Both the position numbers and the translations under genes were made by a program. Below are positions 35,478 through 42,435 of a stretch of 64,000 nt of DNA, piece by piece. This DNA is from Pseudomonadales bacterium. GTDB lineage: Bacteria > Pseudomonadota > Gammaproteobacteria > Pseudomonadales > Ketobacteraceae. Within the stretch, counting starts at the first letter, position 1, and each line of letters opens with the position of its first letter. Below the pieces are notes generated by a model. That model was not told the DNA's origin. It saw only the letters and a program-made list of their open reading frames with translations, and ran no database searches. The stretch lies in assembly GCA_020062665.1 (NCBI GenBank), contig JAGUVW010000007.1, positions 1-64,000 of the forward strand, given 5' to 3'.

Positions 35478-35737
35478 CGCGTGTTCTCTCAGGGGTTGTC
35501 GCAATTTGGCCAGCCTAATCTAGGTGTGCTTTGTTAAAGTTTTCTTAAACGCTCGCACAATATATTTTCCGGCTTCAGCGCAATATCCCCCCGCGAGGGG
35601 ATTGACCCCGGCAGAATAAAATCCAGAAATAGGCACGCCCAATTCAATCTGCCTGCAGGCGAATTTTTCTCGTAAAACTGCAATGAAACCTGCGTAGATT
35701 TGGCTGCAACCAGGACAACCCGAGACAGGAACGCAAC
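35478..35737. promoter_or_regulatory. Divergent regulatory region of the exosortase-linked surface locus
   Basis: 260 bp separate the two divergent operons. The middle, near 35540-35600, is AT-rich compared with the surroundings (TTAAAGTTTTCTTAAA and ATATATTTTCC) and is the likely promoter zone for the leftward operon; a small inverted repeat, CCCCGCGAGGGG (35588-35599), lies next to it. No sigma-54 element with GG-N10-GC spacing was found on either strand. The LuxR-type regulator encoded at the end of the leftward operon may act here. Confidence 0.5.
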
Positions 35738-36556
35738 ATGAAATTCCACTGGATTCATTCACGGCTGAAGTTCAGCGCCTGGGTTGCTGTCGGTATTCTG
35801 CTGGCGTGTCAGAGTGCTGTTGCAGCACTGTCAGAGCCGCATGCCGTGTTCTATGGTCGCGTGGTGGCGGAAAATCGCCTGTTGCTCGACGGCGACAGTC
35901 ACTTCACCGTGAGTGCGCGCCTGAATGGCACTGTGCTCGATAGCTTTGTCATGGGCAGCAACAGTAGCACTGGACTTGAGCATCACTATGTTCTGCGTGT
36001 GCCGATGGATTCTGTCGGCGTTCGTTCTGCAGGTCATGCCCGCGCGGGTGACCAGCTGCAGTTCTTTGTCTCGTCGCTGGCGGGTGAAGAGTTGCTTGGT
36101 GCTGCAACTGCGGGCGAGCGCGGCCAGATCACCCAGCTGAAACTCGGTATGGTGGATGTCGACAATGACGGCGTCGACGACGATTCAGATAATTGCGCAC
36201 TGTTCACCAATCCAGATCAGGCCGATGCCGACAATGACGGCGCCGGCGATGTGTGCGATGACTTCCCGAACAATCCCCAGGAAACCCGTGACACCGACAG
36301 TGATGGCATGGGCGACAACTATGAAACCGCTCATGGCTTCAATCTGAACGATCCTGCAGATGCCAGCGCAGATGCGGATCAGGATGGCATCAGCAATTTG
36401 CAGGAATTCCTTGCCGGCAGCAATCCGCGCGACGTCGTTGTGCCTGCAACTGCGCAAGAAGATGTGCCGCTGCCTCTGTGGGCGCTGGTGCTGCTGACGC
36501 TGATGCTCGGCCGCATGGGCTTGCGTGCGCAGAAGCGGATCGATGCAAAACAGTGA
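35738..36556 (+). CDS. TSP3-repeat surface protein with PLPLWA C-terminal sorting tail
   Basis: 272 aa. A signal peptide (to about residue 30, ending SAVAAL) is followed by a beta domain (about 35-135), then calcium-binding thrombospondin type-3-like repeats at about 139-225: DVDNDGVDDDSDNC, DADNDGAGDVCDD, DTDSDGMGDNYE and DADQDGISNLQEF. The end is a tripartite sorting signal: VPLPLWA (about 243-249), a hydrophobic helix LVLLTLMLG and a basic tail RMGLRAQKR. It resembles the IPTL-CTERM (XrtH) signal but with PLPLWA instead of IPTLSEW. It is the only protein in the window with this tail and is the best candidate substrate of the exosortase at 22.1 kb. Confidence 0.9.
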   Translation: MKFHWIHSRLKFSAWVAVGILLACQSAVAALSEPHAVFYGRVVAENRLLLDGDSHFTVSARLNGTVLDSFVMGSNSSTGLEHHYVLRVPMDSVGVRSAGHARAGDQLQFFVSSLAGEELLGAATAGERGQITQLKLGMVDVDNDGVDDDSDNCALFTNPDQADADNDGAGDVCDDFPNNPQETRDTDSDGMGDNYETAHGFNLNDPADASADADQDGISNLQEFLAGSNPRDVVVPATAQEDVPLPLWALVLLTLMLGRMGLRAQKRIDAKQ

Positions 36557-36619
36557 TAGAGCAGATTCGACTCACATAACCACTTAACCATCAGGAAATC
36601 ACCCAGCCAGGAATCCACA

Positions 36620-38275
36620 ATGAAACAGACACCGTTTGACCCCATTTTGCTATGTCTGCTGCTGTTGTCGGTGGCCGTCGTTTCAGGATGCAAGGGCACC
36701 AATCCCCCTACTGTGCATCCGCAACCGCCCACTTCGATTGCCGCCGCGCTTGTCTTTGAAGACAAACTGCTGGGTGATGGCCTGGGTGGTAAAGTGCTGG
36801 TAACGCGCTCGCCGCAGGACAGCGATGCCACCTCTTATGTGCTGCGCTGGGGCAGTAACGGTGTGCCGGTACCTGTCAGTGACAGTTTCCCTTCGAACTT
36901 CATCGCGCGTCTGGAAATAACCGGTGGCTATACCGCCACGCCCTATGAGTATGAGCTGTATTTTCCCGCGTTGCCGCCGGCGGAACTGGGCATCGACAGC
37001 ATCATTGTCTATACCGCAAATTCCGTTGGCGAAAATCCTATTGGACTGGCCACACAATTCATTAATGTCATTGATGATCCCGGCGCAACGTTTGCTTTTC
37101 CCCAAACGGTTTCCTTCAGTGATGCCGACGCGCGCGTCAGTATCGCCGGTACCGTTTCCTTTGTGCCGCCCGCCGATGAATCTTCCATCAGTGGATACGC
37201 GGTACGGTTTGTGGGTAGCACGGGATGCGCGCTGGATCGTGAGCCGTTAGCGGTGATTGCGGTTGGGCAGGCACCGAGTTTCAGCGTCAGCAACCTGACG
37301 CCGCCATCATCCGCCCGCGCGTTCGCCGTCATTCCACGCGATCTTGATCAGCGTGAGCCGGATCGCTGCGCTGACTTTCCCAAAACCGAGACGAGCGCGT
37401 TTAACCAGATTGTGCCATCTGCCACGCCGTTGTTTATGGCGAGCCGGGTAACCCTCACGCCAGACAGCGATGAGACCGACAACCTGACGCTCACGCTGCA
37501 GGTGCAGGGTAGCTTTGATGAGCGCGATCTCAGCACCGGTTACTACATCAACCTGCTGGATGATCGCACGGGTGCCTGTTCCAGCCGTCTTGCGTATTTC
37601 CCCAAGGCGGGTAACCGTGCAACGCACAGGTTGGAACTTTCTCAATGGCAGGTGCCACCCAATACCACCCGGCTGCTGGTATCTACCGGCACCGAGTGTG
37701 GCTTTCCGGGTGGCGAACCTCACGTCATCACGCTCAACAATGCGCGCGGTAACTGGCATTTGGTCAGAAGCACAACCAGAGGCCTGTGTTTGCGAGCCGA
37801 AACGTCCGAGCCGGATTTTCCGGACAATGATGGTCTTTCCAATCTTCTGCGCCTGACAAGTTGCGACGCGTATGACACTGCACAGCGCTTCACCGTCACC
37901 ACGGCTGATTACGATGAGGAAGTCGGCGCTGCTGTGATCTATCGCGTGACAGCAGCAGAAAGCAGCAGTTGCCTGTGGCGACGTGACAATCTGGAAGCGC
38001 AGGAATGGCAGCTGAAGAAAAGCTGCGATGGCAGCGAAGGCATCACGGCTGATATTCAGATCCGGGCACGCAGCAATGCCAATGGCCGTCGTGACAAGAG
38101 CATGGCCGTGCGGCGACCGGATGGCACTGTCTGGGAATATAGCTGTGCCATCGAAACCGGAGCAGATCGCCTGACATCGGCGTGGAACAACTGCACCAGT
38201 CCGACTCTGTTCAACTTCGCTCCGGCCGGCACCACGGATAGCAGTCGTTACGCCGTGTTGAACGACGGCCCGTGA
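36620..38275 (+). CDS. Lipoprotein with Fn3-like and ricin-lectin-like domains
   Basis: 551 aa. Lipobox VVSGC lies at the end of the signal peptide (cysteine at about residue 24), so it is a lipoprotein. Two or three beta-sandwich modules (FVPPADESSISGYAVRF is Fn3-like) occupy residues 40-370. The C-terminal 170 residues resemble a ricin-type beta-trefoil: GLCLRAETSE, LLRLTSCDAYDTAQRFTVT and SSCLWRRDNLEAQEWQLKKS. This suggests carbohydrate binding. It follows the sorting-tail protein by 63 bp, with AGGAA before the start, and shares its promoter. Confidence 0.8.
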   Translation: MKQTPFDPILLCLLLLSVAVVSGCKGTNPPTVHPQPPTSIAAALVFEDKLLGDGLGGKVLVTRSPQDSDATSYVLRWGSNGVPVPVSDSFPSNFIARLEITGGYTATPYEYELYFPALPPAELGIDSIIVYTANSVGENPIGLATQFINVIDDPGATFAFPQTVSFSDADARVSIAGTVSFVPPADESSISGYAVRFVGSTGCALDREPLAVIAVGQAPSFSVSNLTPPSSARAFAVIPRDLDQREPDRCADFPKTETSAFNQIVPSATPLFMASRVTLTPDSDETDNLTLTLQVQGSFDERDLSTGYYINLLDDRTGACSSRLAYFPKAGNRATHRLELSQWQVPPNTTRLLVSTGTECGFPGGEPHVITLNNARGNWHLVRSTTRGLCLRAETSEPDFPDNDGLSNLLRLTSCDAYDTAQRFTVTTADYDEEVGAAVIYRVTAAESSSCLWRRDNLEAQEWQLKKSCDGSEGITADIQIRARSNANGRRDKSMAVRRPDGTVWEYSCAIETGADRLTSAWNNCTSPTLFNFAPAGTTDSSRYAVLNDGP

Positions 38276-38319
38276 GCAGCGAGCTGCGCCTGACGCCCCT
38301 TTTTCTGGAGAACTGCATC

Positions 38320-39201
38320 ATGCATCTGTTACCCAATCGCAAAATTGCCGTCACTGCCGGTGTGGTTGCCTTTCTGCTTCCGCTGTCTGCCTGCAAAGTC
38401 GTGGAGGATACCACCGTCGTGTTCTTGCCCGAGGCCGGTCGGTTCCAGTCCGCGCAAACGTTGACGATCACGCTGCCAGCCACCGCGCGCAACGTGTATC
38501 TGACTACCGATACGCTGGATCCCGTTCCCAGCGAGTCCTGCGCTTATAGCGGCGAGGATCTGGTGCTGGATCGTGCCACCCGGGTCAAGCTGCGTTTCGA
38601 CGTGCAGGGTAAGACGTACCATCACCAACGACTGTATGTGATCGATGAGAATCCCGCGAACAGCCAGTTCAAGAACCGAACCGTGATCGAAGCCTGGGAG
38701 AACTTCTTTGTGTCTCAGGTGTACCGCCAGTTGCCGCCCATTGGTGACGAAGATGCGATCGACACGTTGACGGATGACTATGGTGGCACCGTCACCCGGG
38801 TGACACGCATTCTCGACCGCAGTATTTTTTTTGATATTCCGACCGCCGGATCGCAAAGCTATGCATTCAATTTCTTCGAGAAAACCGATCCCGACACGGG
38901 TGAGCACATCGTTCTTAACAGCGGTACCATTTACGGCTATTTGAACGAAGACGGCGGTTACTACTCCACGGAGCGTGTGGGAGGGGAGCAGTTGAAATTT
39001 GCCGGCACTTACAATGGCTGGGCAGACGGCGACTTCATTCTGAATTCCGAAGGCCAGACATCCGCCGGACAGTACACGGTATTCTGCCGTGACTACGGCT
39101 GCGCAGACGTTCCCGTAACGTACGCACTGGGAACAGAAAAGCAGTTGCTGGAAGTGAGCCCGGTTCCCAACGAAAATACCCGTCGCTGCACGACAGACTG
39201 A
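38320..39201 (+). CDS. Lipoprotein with CHB_HEX-C-like N-terminal domain
   Basis: 293 aa from the ATG at 38320 with GGAG upstream; the frame is open back to the previous stop. The signal peptide ends in the lipobox PLSAC (cysteine about residue 25). Residues 35-110 (SAQTLTITLPATARNVYLTT followed by DLVLDRATRVKLRF) resemble the chitobiase C-terminal/Fn3-like domain that mimics sugar-decorating repeats. The remaining 180 residues are a beta-rich domain without recognised family. Last gene of the three-gene operon; a very strong terminator follows. Confidence 0.78.
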   Translation: MHLLPNRKIAVTAGVVAFLLPLSACKVVEDTTVVFLPEAGRFQSAQTLTITLPATARNVYLTTDTLDPVPSESCAYSGEDLVLDRATRVKLRFDVQGKTYHHQRLYVIDENPANSQFKNRTVIEAWENFFVSQVYRQLPPIGDEDAIDTLTDDYGGTVTRVTRILDRSIFFDIPTAGSQSYAFNFFEKTDPDTGEHIVLNSGTIYGYLNEDGGYYSTERVGGEQLKFAGTYNGWADGDFILNSEGQTSAGQYTVFCRDYGCADVPVTYALGTEKQLLEVSPVPNENTRRCTTD

Positions 39202-39206
39202 GGCCA

Positions 39207-39270
39207 GCGACCACAGCATCGAACCGTCATTCACCGCCGGCTCGATGCTGTGGTCGCGTTGTCTTTTTTT
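39207..39270 (+). terminator. Rho-independent terminator with 16-bp stem
   Basis: GCGACCACAGCATCGA (39207-39222) pairs without mismatch with TCGATGCTGTGGTCGC (39242-39257) around a 19-nt loop and is followed by TTGTCTTTTTTT. It ends the surface-protein operon and, being between convergent genes, may also shield the leftward gene at 39279. Confidence 0.93.
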
Positions 39271-39278
39271 GGGTGAAG

Positions 39279-40010
39279 TCAGTCCGGTTCAAGCCCTTCC
39301 AGATACTCATCCAGATCAAACGCCAGCGTCGATGTAATTTCCAGCGCCACATCCTCGCTGCGATTCACCGCAAGATCAGGATAATGCGGAAAAATCTGCG
39401 CATCCCTCTGCCTCAGTAGCCATTCAATCTGCGGTTGCAGCACACGCAGCATGATGCTCAGCCAGCGACTGGTGAGTTGATGGCGCGGATTTTCCAGCTG
39501 AAACCGTGCCGCCAGTTCCGCTACCACCTGCGCAGGGTAAAGCCATTCACCTGACGCCCAGCGATTGAGGGTGAACAGCCGGCACGGCACGCCCGCCTCG
39601 TTCACACAGAGTGCAATCAGATGCACCAGTCCACCGGCAATCGGGTCTGGCTGCTGCGGCAGAGCGATAGGCGTGGCATCGGTGGGCACAATTTCGGTGT
39701 AGGCGTAGCAGTGAAAGTGCCCGTGTTCCTGCCAGGGGCGATTGTCGCTGGGCGCATGAGCATGGTAGTACCAGGCATAACCGGTGTGAGTGTCGTCGAC
39801 ATCGCCAGCGGGATAGTGCGTGAACTGGGTGAAGGGTTGCTCACCATCGCGGATTACTGACATCACAGGATGCTCGCCCTGGCGCTGGAACTGCTCCAAC
39901 AGGTCGAACAGCTCGTCGGCGGCGGCAGAAAGTTTTGCGTGGTGGTGCTGAATCAATGCCTGCAGTGGGGTGTCAAGGCTTGCATGCTCAGGGGGCGGGT
40001 TTGCCGGCAT
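39279..40010 (-). CDS. His-rich DUF6969-like protein
   Basis: 243 aa. It has no signal peptide or membrane helix. A central cluster of histidines, YYHAHAP and EHGHFHCY (about residues 80-105), is the most conserved-looking part and could form a metal site; TLNRWASGEWLYPA follows. The layout fits the uncharacterised DUF6969 family as I recall it. The start codon lies inside the 3' end of the upstream repeat-peptide gene (23-bp overlap) with GGAAAAGG ahead, so the two proteins are translationally coupled, implying joint action. Confidence 0.75.
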   Translation of the reverse strand: MPANPPPEHASLDTPLQALIQHHHAKLSAAADELFDLLEQFQRQGEHPVMSVIRDGEQPFTQFTHYPAGDVDDTHTGYAWYYHAHAPSDNRPWQEHGHFHCYAYTEIVPTDATPIALPQQPDPIAGGLVHLIALCVNEAGVPCRLFTLNRWASGEWLYPAQVVAELAARFQLENPRHQLTSRWLSIMLRVLQPQIEWLLRQRDAQIFPHYPDLAVNRSEDVALEITSTLAFDLDEYLEGLEPD

Positions 40011-40269
40011 TCGGTGCCTTTTCCTTCAGGCAATTGGGCCGGACGATGCTGCCTTTGTTCTTCAGGCAATTGGGGCGCACTATCTGCTGTTTGTCCTTGA
40101 GGCAATTCGGGCGAACAATGCCGGTTTTTTCCTTGGCGCAGTTGGGGCGCACGATTTCAGCGGCCTGCGCTGTTTCAGCCTCGGCGGCCTGTGCGACCGG
40201 CACAGCAGCGGTCAGGCCGGTGATGGTCAGCATCATTGCGGCGCTGGCGGAGCGACGTGTCCGTTTCAT
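39988..40269 (-). CDS. Secreted peptide of four IVRPNC repeats
   Basis: 93 aa from the ATG at 40269, with AGGAG 8 nt upstream. A basic N-terminus and hydrophobic stretch (MKRTRRSASAAMMLTITGL) form a signal peptide ending near AQAA. The mature part is four perfect-length 12-residue repeats: IVRPNCAKEKTG, IVRPNCLKDKQQ, IVRPNCLKNKGS and IVRPNCLKEKAP, each with one cysteine. In DNA the repeats have a 36-nt period. It is coupled to the His-rich DUF6969-like gene. The design resembles a multicore precursor or metal-binding peptide; no known family recognised. Confidence 0.8.
   Translation of the reverse strand: MKRTRRSASAAMMLTITGLTAAVPVAQAAEAETAQAAEIVRPNCAKEKTGIVRPNCLKDKQQIVRPNCLKNKGSIVRPNCLKEKAPNAGKPAP
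40012..40155 (-). repeat. Four tandem 36-bp coding repeats (IVRPNC units)
   Basis: The IVRPNC codons occur at 40138-40155, 40102-40119, 40066-40083 and 40030-40047 on the minus strand, an exact 36-bp spacing. Codon choice differs between copies (for example CCCAACTGC, CCGAATTGC), so the repeats are maintained at protein level and are not a recent duplication. Confidence 0.9.
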
Positions 40270-40350
40270 GAAAATTCTCCTGTCGGGCGAAACCAATCAA
40301 CGGGAAGTATAGCGTTGGCTAATCGGACAGGTCTATCGCACGGCGCGCCC

Positions 40351-40767
40351 TCACAACAACTCAGGCAACTGCCCCCGAATCGCTTCTGGCGACAGGCGGC
40401 TCACATCCTTGGCAAGTTCCTGGGCGATTTTGCTTTTCAGTGCCGTGCTCAAGAGGGGACGCAACAGCCCCAGAAAACTGGGACTGGCCAGCACGTACAC
40501 CCGATCGGGCTTGTGGGATTGCACGGCCTGTTCCAGTGCCTGGCTTACCTGCTTGGCAAATACCTGCACCACATGTTGATGGGCAGAGTCGTGATTGCCC
40601 AGGTCGTGGGGATTGCCGCCGCTGGCATCGCTGACCAGATCCTGCTCGCGCAGACGGGCCTCGGGATTGGCCATGCCCGAAAATTCCACCAGCGGCCCCT
40701 CGCGCCGCTCGGCCTTGAACAGTCGGGCACGGGCCTGATCGGCCGCCAGGATGATGTAGGTTCCCAT
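40351..40767 (-). CDS. Host attachment protein-type (baeRF-like) protein
   Basis: 138 aa. MGTYIILAADQARARLFKAE is the typical start of this family, followed by the basic/acidic middle with HDLGNHDSAHQHVVQVFAKQ and LSTALKSKIAQELAKDVSRL. The family is named for a protein needed for attachment to host cells in Agrobacterium-like bacteria and is related to the release-factor eRF1-like domain (baeRF); its molecular role is not established. Single gene on the minus strand, 81 bp from the repeat-peptide gene. Confidence 0.82.
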   Translation of the reverse strand: MGTYIILAADQARARLFKAERREGPLVEFSGMANPEARLREQDLVSDASGGNPHDLGNHDSAHQHVVQVFAKQVSQALEQAVQSHKPDRVYVLASPSFLGLLRPLLSTALKSKIAQELAKDVSRLSPEAIRGQLPELL

Positions 40768-40879
40768 GGTTGGCTTCCTCGCGCTGGTTTTGAAATGATG
40801 GCTATTGATGAAGCATACACCCTGGCAGCGGGCAGGGCGCCATGATGGAAGTCAAGGAACAATCGCTTGCGCCGGCCGG

Positions 40880-41818
40880 TTACCGATACCGACAGGTGAA
40901 GTCATCTTCGGTAATGCTGCACTGGTATTTCGGTAGAGTGACCGATGTTTCATTGCCCAGCGGGGCGCTTTGCGCCGGGTTTGCCCAGGAACCCCAGCAA
41001 TGCAGGCCGTTGTCGTCGATCACGCACAGATTGTCTGAATCGCTGATGTTGGTAATGCGCGTTGGATTGCTGAGCGTGGGGGCGTGGGCGAGTTGATTGG
41101 CACTTCGCCCCCAGCAGACCAACTGGCCCTGATCGATGGCGCAAACGAAGTGGTTGGATACGGCAAACTCCGTGGGATCAGTCAGTACCGGTTGGGTTTC
41201 GCCCAGATAGTAGGAAGGGCCCCAGCATTGCAAGCCGGCGTCGTCCTTCACGCAGCCGATCGTTCTGCTTATTTTCAGTGCCGATGGATTGATGACGTCA
41301 GGGATGTTGGTTTCAAGTTCCGTAGAACCCCAGCAACGGATTTCGTCCTGTGTTGTGGCTACGCAGACGTTGCTGCCGAAATGCCACGCGCTGAGCGCGA
41401 TGCTGCCGGCTTCCACGAATATGGCCGTGGCGCCGTTGTGGTCGGCGCCCAATGTTCGGCACGGTATTAGGATGCCGCGAAAATCGAGGGCCTCCAGGCA
41501 TTGTGCCTGCACTGAAACGGTGTAGGTGGGTGCGGTTTTGTCCTGGGTGTAATAGTAGTAAGGTGAGGTCCAGCCAAAAAGCTCGGCGCCAGGTTTTGGC
41601 TCTGCAACCAGCGTTACTGATTTTCGCACCAGCAGCTGGGATTCAAGCCAGCTCAACGGCAGCTTCACTACGCACTCGTCTTCGCAGGTCAGCGATTCGG
41701 TAGTGACCACCCCAGGCCCGGCCACTTCGATTCGGACGGTGTTGTCGGTTCCCTTGCATCCTGACAGCAGCAATGCGGTCGCCATCAGTGTAAGTAAAAG
41801 GCCTGTTCGTTTTTTCAT
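40880..41818 (-). CDS. RCC1-like repeat lipoprotein with paired cysteines
   Basis: 312 aa from the ATG at 41818. Lipobox LLSGC gives a lipoprotein. Residues 25-110 form a beta domain (EPKPGAELFGWTSPYY, as in bacterial InlB-type repeats). The C-terminal 190 residues are five RCC1-like blades, each with two cysteines: VCVATTQDEIRCWGS, GCVKDDAGLQCWG, VCAIDQGQLVCWG, LCVIDDNGLHCWG and QCSITEDDFTC. The cysteines probably form one disulfide per blade in the periplasm or outside. Ligand unknown. Confidence 0.8.
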   Translation of the reverse strand: MKKRTGLLLTLMATALLLSGCKGTDNTVRIEVAGPGVVTTESLTCEDECVVKLPLSWLESQLLVRKSVTLVAEPKPGAELFGWTSPYYYYTQDKTAPTYTVSVQAQCLEALDFRGILIPCRTLGADHNGATAIFVEAGSIALSAWHFGSNVCVATTQDEIRCWGSTELETNIPDVINPSALKISRTIGCVKDDAGLQCWGPSYYLGETQPVLTDPTEFAVSNHFVCAIDQGQLVCWGRSANQLAHAPTLSNPTRITNISDSDNLCVIDDNGLHCWGSWANPAQSAPLGNETSVTLPKYQCSITEDDFTCRYR

Positions 41819-42435
41819 ACGATTACTCCAGCAGGTTTGCTGATTCAATTGTTCATCCTCAAGCCATTGCGCGCGGCTGATGCCATCGGGTGGTACTGTC
41901 CGAGTCCCCGTCACCATAAATGATTGCGACATCCACCTGCAGGGCTGTACAGGGCCAACTTTGTGACCCTGCAACGCCATTGGTACGCTGCGCACACCGG
42001 ATGGAGGAGGCGGGTGTTGTTGCGCCGTCGCTCAGGCGCAGCCCTGTCGGGGATGGGCGACCTCCAGCATTCCTGCCTGAAAAGAGTGCGGCGATAGTCG
42101 GCCTTGCGTCCGGATTGTGCGTTGTGCAGACCGCTGTGCTGCAACGTTGACAGGTGTGTGCGCTGCTGCGGGATGTTGTGAGAAACGCTCTGACTGCCAG
42201 TCAGGAAACGCAGATCATCCGCATCCTGTTGTATTGCGGATTTTTTACGGCGCGAAGGCAGATCCGCGACAGTGTCTCAAGAAAGAACGCGTGAAAAATT
42301 GCGCGTTTTTTAGCGTGCTCTGCTATTACTTTATGCCGAAATATTTTTATTGATTTTCTGGGTGGCCGAATTCTTGCTCTTGCCCTGATAGTTCTATATT
42401 GTTGCGCGGCCACATCAGGGAAAAGGAGTTTCGCG
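41819..42435. other. 617-bp intergenic region with no convincing gene
   Basis: Short open frames exist on both strands here but they lack ribosome sites and protein-like composition. The half near 42270-42410 is clearly AT-richer than the genes around it, so the promoter of the fatty acyl-CoA reductase gene probably lies there. CTGACTG-C-CAGTCAG (42190-42204) is a perfect palindrome that could be an operator. No structured RNA was recognised by eye. Confidence 0.5.

Noticed and set aside
35478-35737. Sigma-54 promoter for the exosortase-linked operons
   Set aside because: TGGC and TTGC words occur on the minus strand but with 7-nt spacing instead of the required 10 between GG and GC.
40012-40155. 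36-bp tandem repeats, first read as a possible CRISPR fragment
   Set aside because: The repeats are directly adjacent without spacers of unrelated sequence, keep a reading frame and encode the same peptide; no cas gene is nearby.
41819-42435. Short open frames (41920-42150 and 41911-42144) between the RCC1-like lipoprotein and FAR
   Set aside because: They overlap each other on opposite strands, lack ribosome binding sites and show no signal peptide or domain.
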